A DNA stretch of 64,000 nucleotides from Micromonospora eburnea (GCF_900090225.1 NZ_FMHY01000002.1:248001-312000); one strand, 5' to 3'; shown: positions 53,063-62,308, counted from the stretch's first letter. The notes: generated by a model not told the origin, from the sequence alone. Program-made: numbers and translations.

Positions 53063-55801
53063 GTGACCGGATGGGAGCCGGCCACCGAGGCCGAGGTGGC
53101 GATGCGGGACGCGTTGCGTGCGCAGGACCAGCAGCTCTACTTCCGCATCCTGACCCGCGTCGATCTGCTGCTGCCGGTCGCCGCCGAGGCACCTGGGCGG
53201 ACCCCGGTGGGCTGGGGCACCTGGACCACCGGCGGCCGGACGCACATCCTCGCCTTCACCTCCGTCGCCGCGTTGCGGGCCTCCCTGGGCGGGAACGCCG
53301 GTGCCACCCGCCGCGTCCCGTACGCGGAACTGGCCGCCGGATGGCCGAACCACGAGTGGTGGCTGGCCGTCAATCCCGGCCTGCCGATCGAGGGCTACCT
53401 GCCCGCCTGGTACGTGGCGCAGCTCTCCCGGGGCGACGTCCGGCTGCCGGGCCGGACCATGGGTGCCCGCGCCCGCCTGGAACGGGTGGAGACGGCCGCC
53501 CGGCTGCGCGCCGGCACCGGCACACCCGGCCCGGACGCCACGACGGCGTCGCTCCCCGACGCGTTCGCAGGGCGAGCACCTGCCGCGCCGGTCCCAGTCA
53601 ACTCGGGCGGCCGCACCCCGGCGGCCGGGGACGAGCCGTTGACGGTGCCGATCCCCACGCCGGCCGCCCGGCCCGCCGTGCCCCGCGCGGCCGGACCGGT
53701 CGGTCCACCGGCGGTCCAGGGGGCGGAGCCGGCGGCCGACAAGCCGACACCGCCCAACCGGCGTCCCGGCGATGACGGACCGGCCCGCGACGGGTGGCCC
53801 GCCCGACCGCACACCGCTTCCGCTGGCGGCGCCCCAGCCGGTGGTCGGTCCGCGCTCGGCTCCGACAGCCTTTCCGGCTGGCTCAACGACCTCCGCCGGC
53901 GTCCGGGCGAGCCGGACCCGTTCGCCGACGCCGGGCGTACCGGTTCGGCGAACGACCGGTCCGGCGAGCCCGCGCCAGCCCCCGCCCGGTCGTTCTTCGA
54001 GCCCGCATCGAGCCGCTCATCGCGCCGGCTGTCCTCCCCGGACCCGGTGCACCGGCCCGGTGAGCCTGCTGTTCCGCCGTCCCGACTCGCCCAGGGTGGC
54101 CAGCCGTTTCCCCGCCGCCGCCCGCTGAGCGAGCCGGTTCCGGAGCGGCCCACCCGGCCGTTGGGAGTGGACGCCGGGGAGGCCACGCAGGCGCTGCGCC
54201 CGGGGGAAGCGGCCGTGCCCTTCCGACCCGCCGCGGCCCCAGGGGAGGAGGCGACCCAGGCGCTGCCCCGTCCGCACCTCGCCGTCGGCGACGGGTCGGG
54301 TGCGGACGAGCGGACCCAACCGATTCGTCCCGGGGGCGGGGCCTTCGCGCCGGCCGAGACGGAGGAACTGCCCCCGTCGGTCGCCGAACCGGTGCCCGGC
54401 CCGCCCACGCCGCACCAGGGTTTCAAGCCGATCGTCATCGAGGGCACCGTGATCGAGTCCCGGGACCTCACCGGGTCCGAGGAGCCGACCCGGATCGCCC
54501 CGGCCCCCGACGCGGCGTCCGAGCCGTACGCGGTGCCGGCCGTTCCCGACGCCACCTCCGCGATGGCGACCGCGGCCGGCTCGCCGTTCCGGACCGACGG
54601 CGACGGGCCAGGCGCGCCCTGGGCCGGCCCCGCCGACCCCACCGTGCCGATCACGATCGAGCCGCCCGCTGAGCCGACGGTTTCGTTGTTCGAGGTGCCC
54701 GAGCCGCCCGCCGAGCCGACAGTTTCGTTGTTCGAGGCGCCTGCGCCGGCTGCGTCGCCTGCCGCGCCCGCGGCGGAGCCGGTGGTGTCCGCCGGACCGG
54801 AGCCGACGCCGCCGGAGCCGACGCCGCCCAACTTCGTGGCGGCCAACGAGGTCGAGGAGGAACTGCTCGGTGCGGCGGGCAGCGGCAGCACCGACGGCTT
54901 CCTCTCCACCCTGCTGCTGGCCCGGGTGCTGTTGCCCGTCGCGGCCGACTCCGCGCCGGGGAGCCGCCCCGGCGACCTCGGCTTCGTCTGGCGGACGGAG
55001 CAGCTCGACGGCGAGACGTACGTGGTGGTCTACACCTCACCGGAGCGGCTGGCCGACCGCGTCGACGCGTCGGTCGACACCGTACGCGTGAAGTTCGTCC
55101 AGCTCATCCGCCGCTGGCCGGACGAGAGCTGGTCATTCGCGGTGAATCCGGGCACCCCGGTCGGGGCGAAGTATCCCGGCGAGCAGGTCGTCGCGCTGGC
55201 CAACTGGGCCGCCGAGGTGGGGCTCGGCGACGACGCGGAGGGCGAGCCGGAACAGCCGGTCGCCGAGGCCGAACCCACCTCGGTGGTCCGGCCCACCGCG
55301 CCGCCCGCCGACCCGAACCGGCCGGTGACGATGCAGAAGGCGCTCGCCCCGAGTCAGCTTGCCTACTATCTGGAGCGTGGCTACGACCGGGTGTCCGGCT
55401 TCGTGCACCGGGCCGGCGAGCTGGCCCATTTGAGCACTCCGGCGCAGCTCTACGACGCGCTCGGTCTGGGTCACCCCGAATCGCCGTTCTCCCGGGACGC
55501 CGAGGAGATCTACGTGCTGCGCTGGCCGGCGTACCGGCCGAGCCTCTACCGCATCCCGTACGGCGGGCAGAACGAGGCCGCGATGCGAGCGATGGAGGGC
55601 TGGGTGATCGAGCGTCCGCCGTTCCGTGGCAACGGTTTCGCGCCGGGGGAGAGCAGCGACGTGGTCGCCGAGTTCAAGGTGGACAGCGCCCGGCTGCCGC
55701 ACGGTGCGCAACTGTGCCGGATCGGCGCGGACGGCAGTGACCGGGTGGTGGCGATCCTGGACACCGACGCGCTGCGCTGGCGACGGGTCGGTGACTCGTG
55801 A
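53063..55801 (+). CDS. Large SseB-domain protein with disordered middle, T7SS-linked
   Basis: 912 aa. SseB-like domains are at the N terminus (~1-150: LLPVAAEAPGRTPVGWGTWT ... WWLAVNPGLPIEGYLPAWYV) and again at ~615-720 ([20 protein letters not shown] ... FAVNPGTPVGAKYPGEQVVA). A third, unrelated domain fills the last ~180 residues. Between them lie ~430 residues of Pro/Ala/Arg-rich linker with three TQ motifs and a duplicated PPAEPTVSLFE. Such proteins occur beside ESX genes in Micromonospora relatives; the role is unknown. Start GTG 53063 with gaaggagagg upstream. GTGA overlap with the next gene. Confidence 0.75.
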   Translation: MTGWEPATEAEVAMRDALRAQDQQLYFRILTRVDLLLPVAAEAPGRTPVGWGTWTTGGRTHILAFTSVAALRASLGGNAGATRRVPYAELAAGWPNHEWWLAVNPGLPIEGYLPAWYVAQLSRGDVRLPGRTMGARARLERVETAARLRAGTGTPGPDATTASLPDAFAGRAPAAPVPVNSGGRTPAAGDEPLTVPIPTPAARPAVPRAAGPVGPPAVQGAEPAADKPTPPNRRPGDDGPARDGWPARPHTASAGGAPAGGRSALGSDSLSGWLNDLRRRPGEPDPFADAGRTGSANDRSGEPAPAPARSFFEPASSRSSRRLSSPDPVHRPGEPAVPPSRLAQGGQPFPRRRPLSEPVPERPTRPLGVDAGEATQALRPGEAAVPFRPAAAPGEEATQALPRPHLAVGDGSGADERTQPIRPGGGAFAPAETEELPPSVAEPVPGPPTPHQGFKPIVIEGTVIESRDLTGSEEPTRIAPAPDAASEPYAVPAVPDATSAMATAAGSPFRTDGDGPGAPWAGPADPTVPITIEPPAEPTVSLFEVPEPPAEPTVSLFEAPAPAASPAAPAAEPVVSAGPEPTPPEPTPPNFVAANEVEEELLGAAGSGSTDGFLSTLLLARVLLPVAADSAPGSRPGDLGFVWRTEQLDGETYVVVYTSPERLADRVDASVDTVRVKFVQLIRRWPDESWSFAVNPGTPVGAKYPGEQVVALANWAAEVGLGDDAEGEPEQPVAEAEPTSVVRPTAPPADPNRPVTMQKALAPSQLAYYLERGYDRVSGFVHRAGELAHLSTPAQLYDALGLGHPESPFSRDAEEIYVLRWPAYRPSLYRIPYGGQNEAAMRAMEGWVIERPPFRGNGFAPGESSDVVAEFKVDSARLPHGAQLCRIGADGSDRVVAILDTDALRWRRVGDS

Positions 55802-56163
55802 CCCGCGACGGCTACGTGGCCCGCTGGCGGGGCCGGGAGTACCAGGCCAGCCCGGACGGCGACGACGTCCGCCTCTACCAGCCCGGGCCGGGCGAGGGCT
55901 TCGAGGAGGTACGCCCCGGCCGGCACGTCCGGGTGGTGCCGGCCGCCGAGGTCGACGAGCTGGCGTACGTCCGGACCACCTGCACCTGGCAGGGGCAGCC
56001 GTTCATCGTGCTGGCCGAGCAGGACGGCTGGCTGCGGGTGGAGTACACCGGTGGCCGGTGGCCGGTGGCCCGCGCGTTGGGGCTCGAAGCCTTCGACTTC
56101 GGGGTCTACCAGGGCTGGGCGCCGGCGAACGAGGTCGCCGATCTGCGCGAGCAGCGGGTGTGA
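55798..56163 (+). CDS. Hypothetical protein coupled to the SseB-like gene
   Basis: 121 aa, beta-rich, no signal or membrane segment. It starts at GTG 55798 in the GTGA overlap, so is made together with the SseB-like protein and may bind it. Visible: VARWRGREYQASPDGDDVRL at the start and FDFGVYQGWAPANEVADL at the end. Not recognised; a T7SS accessory by position. Confidence 0.7.
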   Translation: MTRDGYVARWRGREYQASPDGDDVRLYQPGPGEGFEEVRPGRHVRVVPAAEVDELAYVRTTCTWQGQPFIVLAEQDGWLRVEYTGGRWPVARALGLEAFDFGVYQGWAPANEVADLREQRV

Positions 56164-56164
56164 G

Positions 56165-57097
56165 TCAGGACTTCGCCCAGCGCAGGATCTCCCCGAGCAC
56201 CACGTCCGGGGCCTCCACGTGCGGGAAGTGCCCGACCCCGTCGAGCAGCCGCCACTCGTACGGGGCGGTCACGTAGCGGCCCGAGCCCTGGGCGGTACGC
56301 GGCAGGGACGACCGGTCGAGCGCGCCGTGCAGTTGGAGGGTCGGCGTGACCAGCGGCCGCTGCATCAGCTTGACGAACCGGTAGCCGTGCAGCCGCAGCA
56401 CCGACCGGAACGCCCACCGGTAGCCCTCCATGGCGCAGAAGGCCGCCTGCGGGATCTGCATCGCCTCCCGGCAACTCCGGGCGTACGCCGCGAAGTCGGG
56501 GCCGTTCACCCAGCGCGGCCCGCCCCAGCGGCGCAGGATCGCCTCCACCTCGGCGGCGTCGTCCCGGGTCAGCACGTGCTCGTACCGGGGAAGCTGGAAC
56601 TTCAGGGTCGGGGTGGAGGCGGCGAACTGGCCGCGCGGGTCGGCGAAGATGGCGGCCCGCAGCCGGAGCGGGTGCGGCGCTCCGAGCACCACCAGCCGCC
56701 GGACCAGGCTGGGGTGGAACGAGGCGGCGGTCCAGGCGATGAGGCCGCCGGCCCCGGAGCCGACCAGGGTCGCCGACCGTTCGCCGAGCGCCCGGATCAG
56801 CCCGGCCACGTCGGCGGCGAGTGTGTAGCCGTCGTATCCCCGGGGTGGCTTGTCGCTCGCGCCGTACCCGCGCAGGTCCATGGCGACCGCCCGGAACCCC
56901 GCGTCGGCGACCGCCGGCAGCAGCTCCTGCCAGGCCAGCCAGTATTCGGGAAAGCCGTGGAGGAAGAGCACCATCGGGCCGGCACCGGCCTCGACGACGT
57001 GGAAGCGGCTCCCGTTGGCGCCGACGAACCGGTGCGTCCACGGCCCGTCGGGGAGGACGCAGGACTCGTCGACGGGTCCGCTTCGCTGGTCGGTCAT
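56165..57097 (-). CDS. Alpha/beta hydrolase of epoxide-hydrolase type, nucleophile replaced by Gly
   Basis: 310 aa. Epoxide-hydrolase-like layout: oxyanion region LFLHGFPEYWLAWQELLPAV near residues 44-63, MDLRGYGASDKPPRGYDGYT near 73-92, a cap domain, acid in LHGALDRSSLP and His in DGVGHFPHVEAP. At the nucleophile elbow the sequence is LVGSGAGGLIAW where the family has GHDWGG; the Asp/Ser position is Gly. The protein is therefore probably not a normal hydrolase, unless the Ser one residue earlier substitutes. Start ATG 57097 lies 7 nt after TAGGCT, suggesting a leaderless mRNA. Confidence 0.85.
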   Translation of the reverse strand: MTDQRSGPVDESCVLPDGPWTHRFVGANGSRFHVVEAGAGPMVLFLHGFPEYWLAWQELLPAVADAGFRAVAMDLRGYGASDKPPRGYDGYTLAADVAGLIRALGERSATLVGSGAGGLIAWTAASFHPSLVRRLVVLGAPHPLRLRAAIFADPRGQFAASTPTLKFQLPRYEHVLTRDDAAEVEAILRRWGGPRWVNGPDFAAYARSCREAMQIPQAAFCAMEGYRWAFRSVLRLHGYRFVKLMQRPLVTPTLQLHGALDRSSLPRTAQGSGRYVTAPYEWRLLDGVGHFPHVEAPDVVLGEILRWAKS

Positions 57098-57104
57098 GTG
57101 GCAC

Positions 57105-57110
57105 AGCCTA
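57105..57110 (-). promoter_or_regulatory. Putative -10 box TAGGCT before the alpha/beta hydrolase
   Basis: TAGGCT on the minus strand, 7 nt before ATG 57097. Same spacing as before mqnC and the ORF at 21662. Confidence 0.5.
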
Positions 57111-57226
57111 GGGCCGGCATCGCGCCGGTAGCTGCGCAGGTGGCGAGGATCAGGGGATTCTCCGGGAGACCACCGGAGGGCCCGGTTCGGGGGTGGGCCG
57201 GCCGGGATGCCGGTTACGCCGAGGGC

Positions 57227-57257
57227 GATGCCCGGGCAGGTGACCTGCCCGGGCATC
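57227..57257 (-). terminator. Terminator of the first M6 protease gene
   Basis: gatgcccgggcagg (57227-57240) and cctgcccgggcatc (57244-57257) form a perfect 14-bp stem with a 3-nt loop, 30 nt after the protease stop. Confidence 0.85.
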
Positions 57258-57287
57258 GGGTGGTGCGCGGTCGTACCGATCAGTGGT

Positions 57288-59705
57288 TCAGGAGAACTTC
57301 ACCTTCATCGAGGTGCCCTTCTGCTGCTGAACCGTGATCTTGACGCCGACGGCCGGGAGCTTGACGCCGTGGTTCGGTAGCTCCGGGTACCAGTACTGCT
57401 TGGTGTCGTTGAACACCGGCTGCGCGTCCTGGCCCCGGATGTACTGGGCCTGGCCGTTGATGTGCAGGGTGACCGAGTCGGCCTTGTTCAGGCTGAACGG
57501 GGCGTCGTAGACCTGGACGCGGGCCCGCCACGGGTTGCCGGTCAGGTTGTAGATCGGCTGCGGGTGCGCGTCGATGATCAGGTTACGACCCTCACCCGGG
57601 TGGTCGAACGTGTCGTTGTCGGCCCACCGGAGGTTCCAGTAGGAGATGAGCAGCCCTTCCTGGTACGCGTAGTGGTCCACGTAGTCCGGGCGGGTGTTCA
57701 GGTAGCCGAAGTAGTACGGGCCGGTCTTCAGGTACTTGTCGTACGAGACGTACGACCGGTTGCCGGCGATGTAGTAGTTGTCGAACTTCCGCTGGTAGGT
57801 CTCCTCGACGATGCTCCAACCGCCGAGGGTCCAGCCGCTGGCGCCCGCCTCGGCACCGTCGCTGAGCAGCGTCTGCCCGTCGGCGGTCACGGTGATCGCG
57901 TCACCGTAGAAGCCACCGGCGGAGAGGCCACCGTCGGTCTGGTAGCGCAGCCGGAACTGCACGACCTTGCCGGCGAGGGAGCTCAGCGGGATGTCGACGT
58001 CGACCCACTGCCCGTCGCTGGAGCCGTCCAGGGCGAAGCGTCCGGCCGAGATCTCCTTGAGGGCGGTGCCGTTGGCCGTGCCCGGCAGGGTCGACCAGGT
58101 CTGGCCACCGTCGGTGGACGCCTCGAAGAAGAGGTAGTCGTAGTCCTCTTCGATGGTGTAGCGACCCTTCATGGTGAGCGCGGCGCTGCTCTTCCCGGTG
58201 AGGTCGATGGTCCGGGTCATCGTGTTGTTCAGGTCGTCGGCGTTGCCCGAGAAGAACTGCTTGGTGCCCTCGTACGGCTTGCCGTTCTGGAAGGTGTACT
58301 CGCGCTGCGGGAGCACCACCACCGCGGCCTGCGCCTTGGTGGAGTTGTATTCCTGCGGGCCCAGTTCCAGGGTGCGCTTCTGGCCGGCCACCACGACCTC
58401 GTAGTCGAGCCAGCCGAGTTGGAGCTTGTTCCAGGCGCCGAGGTCGCCACCGCGCTCGCCGATGCCGCCGTCGTTCTTGTCGCCGAGGCGGCTCTGGGCC
58501 ATCAGGGTCCAGTGCTCGTTGTTGTTGTCCCCGCCGTTGTTGATGTTGTAGTCGTCCGGCAGGCCGAGGTCGTGGCCGTACTCGTGGTAGAAGACGCTGC
58601 GGCCACCGTTCTCGGGCTGGATGGTGTAGTCGCCGATCCAGACGCCGGTGTCGCCGATCTCGGTGCCGCCCAGCGGGTTGTCGGCCGGGCCGGTGTTGCC
58701 GATGTCCGAGGCGTACGCGTACCAGCGGTGGCTCCAGATGGCGTCCTCGCCCTGGTGCGGGTCACCGTCGGCCTGGTCGCCGCCGGAGTGGACGATCTGG
58801 AAGTGGTCGATGTACCCGTCCGGCTCGTTGAAGTCGCCGTCGCCGTCGTGGTCGTACCGGTCCCACTGGTCCATCGCCCGCACGTCGGCGGCGATCTCCG
58901 CGGTCGACCGGCCCTGCGCCTTCTGGTCGGCGACCCACTGGTTGGCGGCGTCGCGGACCAGCGCCCAGGTGTTGGTGCAGACGTTCGAGGCGCACGGGTA
59001 GCCGTTGGAGCGGCCGTAGCGCGCCTCGTTGTACCGCACCTTGACCCAGTTGGTGACCTCGCCGTCCACGCTGTAGCGACCCGAGGACTGGGCCTCGTAG
59101 TACTGCTTCAGCGACTCGCCGCCCGGGTCGGTGCCGAAGTAGAGCTGGCGGTAGTGGTCGGCGTTGTAGTCCGGCTGCCAGACGGTGGAGTTGTCCACCG
59201 CGCGGTCGGGCTGGGGGATCTCGTTGCGCAGCGGCCCGTCGAACCGGGTCGGGCCCTCGGTGTTCGGGTCGGTGTCCTGGTCCGGGTAGCTCGGGTGCCG
59301 CTCGTTGCCGAACTCGGCGAGGATCACGAAGATCTGGTCGGTCTTCTCGCGCGACAGCTCGACGTACTGGTCCTGGGTCGGGCCCTTGCCGGCCTTGGTG
59401 CTCTTGGCGTTCTTACCCGCCTTGGGCCCCTTGGCGGCCTTCTCGCCGACCTTGACGACCGTGCTGCCGTTGATCTTCTCGGCCTTCGCCCGGCCGGAGA
59501 GGACCTCGCTCAGGCCCTCCTGGCGCAGGGCCCGGCGCTTCTCCTCCAGCGGGTTGGGAAGGTCGTGGTCGGCTCGGGCGGGCTCGGCCACCGACGGGGC
59601 GGCGGCCGGCACCTTCGCGGCCGGCGCGGCGCTGGCGGCCGTGCCCGCCACCAGTCCCGTCGCGGTCAGCGAAAGCCCGAGCAGACCCACTGCGACTTTG
59701 CGCAC
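57288..59705 (-). CDS. Secreted M6-family metalloprotease (immune inhibitor A type) 1
   Basis: 805-aa secreted zinc protease. Signal peptide GLLGLSLTATGLVAGTAASA at ~8-27. Pro-region with a Lys-rich stretch (AAKGPKAGKNAKSTKAGKGP) near 97-116. Catalytic HEYGHDLGLPDDY near residue 373 (HEXXH plus downstream ligand), preceded by calcium-site sequence YDHDGDGDFNEPDG. Two beta-rich modules with STDGGQTW follow. Start GTG 59705, cggaggt 5 nt upstream. Own terminator and a palindromic operator candidate, so probably monocistronic. Cleaves extracellular proteins; natural substrate unknown. Confidence 0.92.
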   Translation of the reverse strand: MRKVAVGLLGLSLTATGLVAGTAASAAPAAKVPAAAPSVAEPARADHDLPNPLEEKRRALRQEGLSEVLSGRAKAEKINGSTVVKVGEKAAKGPKAGKNAKSTKAGKGPTQDQYVELSREKTDQIFVILAEFGNERHPSYPDQDTDPNTEGPTRFDGPLRNEIPQPDRAVDNSTVWQPDYNADHYRQLYFGTDPGGESLKQYYEAQSSGRYSVDGEVTNWVKVRYNEARYGRSNGYPCASNVCTNTWALVRDAANQWVADQKAQGRSTAEIAADVRAMDQWDRYDHDGDGDFNEPDGYIDHFQIVHSGGDQADGDPHQGEDAIWSHRWYAYASDIGNTGPADNPLGGTEIGDTGVWIGDYTIQPENGGRSVFYHEYGHDLGLPDDYNINNGGDNNNEHWTLMAQSRLGDKNDGGIGERGGDLGAWNKLQLGWLDYEVVVAGQKRTLELGPQEYNSTKAQAAVVVLPQREYTFQNGKPYEGTKQFFSGNADDLNNTMTRTIDLTGKSSAALTMKGRYTIEEDYDYLFFEASTDGGQTWSTLPGTANGTALKEISAGRFALDGSSDGQWVDVDIPLSSLAGKVVQFRLRYQTDGGLSAGGFYGDAITVTADGQTLLSDGAEAGASGWTLGGWSIVEETYQRKFDNYYIAGNRSYVSYDKYLKTGPYYFGYLNTRPDYVDHYAYQEGLLISYWNLRWADNDTFDHPGEGRNLIIDAHPQPIYNLTGNPWRARVQVYDAPFSLNKADSVTLHINGQAQYIRGQDAQPVFNDTKQYWYPELPNHGVKLPAVGVKITVQQQKGTSMKVKFS

Positions 59706-59760
59706 GTGGTACCTCCGGTGTGAGGGAACCGGCCCAACGGGGGTACGGGCCGGTGCAGAC

Positions 59761-59776
59761 GTCCCACTAGTGGGAC
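59761..59776 (-). promoter_or_regulatory. Perfect 16-bp palindrome upstream of M6 protease 1
   Basis: gtcccactagtgggac is a perfect palindrome 56 nt before the GTG start, where an operator of a dimeric repressor would sit. The flanking sequence is less GC-rich, as expected for a promoter. Confidence 0.6.
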
Positions 59777-59918
59777 CAATGGTGAAGATAGACACTCCGG
59801 TGACCGGTGGGAAGAAGGCGCGCATCGATTTGTAGCAAATTTTTGCCGGCGTAACTCCTCACCGTCACATCCGCGTCGGCCGATCGAGTCGTCGCCGGCG
59901 AGGCGGACGGGTACGCGA

Positions 59919-59952
59919 AAGGGGCCGGTGGCGTCGCCGCCGCCGGCCCCTT
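59919..59952 (-). terminator. Terminator of the second M6 protease gene
   Basis: aaggggccgg (59919-59928) pairs with ccggcccctt (59943-59952). On the minus strand it ends in CCTTTCG, a short U-run. 20 nt after the protease stop. Confidence 0.8.
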
Positions 59953-59971
59953 CCGGTCCGCTGCTAACCGA

Positions 59972-62281
59972 TCAGTTGGTGATCTTGACGACCATGTCGC
60001 TGGTCGGGGTGGTGCCCTGCTCCAGGATCTGGATCCGGGTGCCGGTGCCGGCAACCTTCACCGAGTTCCACGCGTTGCCCGAGTTCCAGTACGTCCCGAT
60101 ACCGCTGTCGTCGAAGACCGGCTGCGGGGCGAGCGCCGGGACGGTGACCGCCACACCGTTCTTGTGGAAGGTCTGGGCCGGCTTGGCGTACAGGCTGAAC
60201 GTCGCGTCGTAGCCGCCCCGCCGGTTGGTGATGGTGCCCTGGCCGGGGACGTTGATCTTCTGCGACCGGACGTCGACCGGCAGGTTGAGACCGTAGCCCG
60301 GGTGCTGCGACGTGTTGTTGTCGCCGTACGCGTAGTTGACGTACCACACCAGCATGCCGGGGTGGTTCGAGAACCGCTCCACGAAGTTCGGCCGGGTGTT
60401 GAGCCAGCCGAAGTTGTACCCACCGGTCCGCAGCGTGTCGTCGTAACCGAAGTAGGTCCGGTTCTCGGCGATGTAGAAGCGGGGGTAGGTGGCGGTCACC
60501 GAGCCGGTGATCCGGGTCCAGCCCTTGGCGGTCCACTCCGCGGCCAGGGTCTCCGCGTCATCGGTCCAGGTGACGGCGCCGTTCTTGGTCAGCGCGATGT
60601 TGTCCAGGAACGGGCCCGCCAGGTGCACGCCGCCGTCGGTTGCGTAGCGGTAGCGGAACGTCACGGTCTGCCCGGCGTACGCCGACAGGTCGTAGGTCAG
60701 GTCGACCCACGCGCCGCTGGTGGAGCCGTCGACACCGGTCTCGCCGGCGTCGATGAGCGAGTTGCTCAGCGAGTGCCAGGTGGCGCCACCGTCGGTGGAC
60801 ACCTCGGCGTAGAGGAAGTCGTAGTCCTCCTCGATGTCCCACTGTGCCTTCGCGGTGATCGACGCGGAGGTCGCGCCGGTCAGGTCCAGGGTGCGGGTCA
60901 GCGTGGAGTTCAGGTCGTCCGCGCTGCCGCCCCACCACTCGTACGACCCGCCGAACGGCGTGTTGTAGTTCGTGGTCTGGGTCTGCGAGGGCAGGTTCAC
61001 CACGACCGCCTGAGCCTTCGGCCCGTCGCTGTCGCCCGCCGGCCCGAGCGTCACCTTGGTGGCGCCGCTCTTCTCCTCGACCACCGAGTGGTTCAGCCAG
61101 CCGAGGTAGAGCTTCGACCACGGGTCCATGTAGCCCGGGGTCGAGCCGATGTCGTCGACGCCGTGGCCGAGCCACGAGCCCGAAGCCATCAGGCTCCAGA
61201 AGCCGACGCCGTTGTCGCCACCGACGGTGTCGTACAGGTCCGGCAGACCGAGGTCGTGACCGTACTCGTGGGCGAAGACGCCCAGGCCGCCGTTCTCCGG
61301 CTCCGTGGTGTAGTCACGGATCCAGAACCCGGTGTCGCCGATCTGCACGCCGCCCGCGAGATTGCCGGCCGGGCCGGCCTTGCCCTCAAGGTTCGGGAAC
61401 GCGGCCCAGCGGTGCGACCAGATGGCGTCCTCGCCCTGGGCGCCGCCGCCGGCCTCCTCGCCCTCACCGGCGTGCACCGCCTGGAAGTGGTCGATGTAGC
61501 CGTCGGGCTCGTTGAAGTCGCCGTCGCCGTCGTAGTCGTACCGGTCCCAGACGTCGAACTGGGCCAGGTAGTCCTTGATCTGCTGCGGCGTCTTGCCGGC
61601 CTTGATCTGGGCGTCATACCAGGACGTGGCGCTGTCCTTGATGAAGTTCCAGGAGCCGTCGGCGTCGGAGATCTCGTTGCTGCCGTACCGGGCCTCGTTG
61701 TACGGCACGGTGATCCAGTCGCTGACGTCGCCGCCGACCGTGTACCGACCACCGGACTGCTTCAGGTAGAAGTCCCGCATCGACTCGTTCGGACCGTAGA
61801 ACATGTCCGTGTAGTGCTCGCGGTGGAAGTCGGGGCGCCACGTGGTGCTGTTGTCGTCCGTCGCGCTGCCGTCCCAGTTGCGGTCCGGCTCGGGGATCTG
61901 GTTGACCACCGGGCCGGGTGTGCCGCCGGTACGCGGGTCGGTCTTGTCGCCGAAGTTGACCAGCATCGTGAAGATCGGGTCGACCTTCGGTGCCTGCTGG
62001 TACTCGACGAACAGGTCGTCCTTCATCTGGATGACCTTGGAGCCGTTGCGCGTCTGAAGCTTCGCCTTGCCCTTCAACAGGTCGGCGATGGCCTGCTTGC
62101 GGACCTCCCGGTGCTGATCCGCCTTCGGGTCCGGGAGGCTGTCCTTCTTGCCGAGCTTCGCGTTGTCAACGCCGGGGGCGGGCTCGGCCGCCGGGGCGGC
62201 GGACGCCGGCGCCGTGACGACACCGGCTGCCAGCAGGGCGGCCGCCGTCGCGGCCAGGCCCGCTGTGACTCGTCTCCTCAA
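59972..62281 (-). CDS. Secreted M6-family metalloprotease (immune inhibitor A type) 2
   Basis: 769 aa. Signal peptide AATAAALLAAGVVTAPASAA at ~10-29. The pro-region DLLKGKAKLQTRNGSKVIQM parallels that of protease 1. Catalytic HEYGHDLGLPDLY near residue 337, preceded by YDYDGDGDFNEPDG. MAM-like module STDGGATW near 495, C-terminal module ending VVKITN. Starts with TTG 62281, unusual but supported by ggaggagga 3 nt upstream. About 700 residues align with protease 1 by eye, so the pair are old duplicates. A 34-bp dyad lies upstream. Confidence 0.92.
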   Translation of the reverse strand: MRRRVTAGLAATAAALLAAGVVTAPASAAPAAEPAPGVDNAKLGKKDSLPDPKADQHREVRKQAIADLLKGKAKLQTRNGSKVIQMKDDLFVEYQQAPKVDPIFTMLVNFGDKTDPRTGGTPGPVVNQIPEPDRNWDGSATDDNSTTWRPDFHREHYTDMFYGPNESMRDFYLKQSGGRYTVGGDVSDWITVPYNEARYGSNEISDADGSWNFIKDSATSWYDAQIKAGKTPQQIKDYLAQFDVWDRYDYDGDGDFNEPDGYIDHFQAVHAGEGEEAGGGAQGEDAIWSHRWAAFPNLEGKAGPAGNLAGGVQIGDTGFWIRDYTTEPENGGLGVFAHEYGHDLGLPDLYDTVGGDNGVGFWSLMASGSWLGHGVDDIGSTPGYMDPWSKLYLGWLNHSVVEEKSGATKVTLGPAGDSDGPKAQAVVVNLPSQTQTTNYNTPFGGSYEWWGGSADDLNSTLTRTLDLTGATSASITAKAQWDIEEDYDFLYAEVSTDGGATWHSLSNSLIDAGETGVDGSTSGAWVDLTYDLSAYAGQTVTFRYRYATDGGVHLAGPFLDNIALTKNGAVTWTDDAETLAAEWTAKGWTRITGSVTATYPRFYIAENRTYFGYDDTLRTGGYNFGWLNTRPNFVERFSNHPGMLVWYVNYAYGDNNTSQHPGYGLNLPVDVRSQKINVPGQGTITNRRGGYDATFSLYAKPAQTFHKNGVAVTVPALAPQPVFDDSGIGTYWNSGNAWNSVKVAGTGTRIQILEQGTTPTSDMVVKITN

Positions 62282-62308
62282 AGGTCCTCCTCCTTTGTGG
62301 ATCTGTTA

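Noticed and set aside
57462..59723. 753-codon open frame on the plus strand opposite M6 protease 1
   Set aside because: Val/Gly/Asp/Arg-rich shadow typical of the complementary frame of a GC-rich gene; no domain, start context or RBS, while the minus strand has a clear protease.
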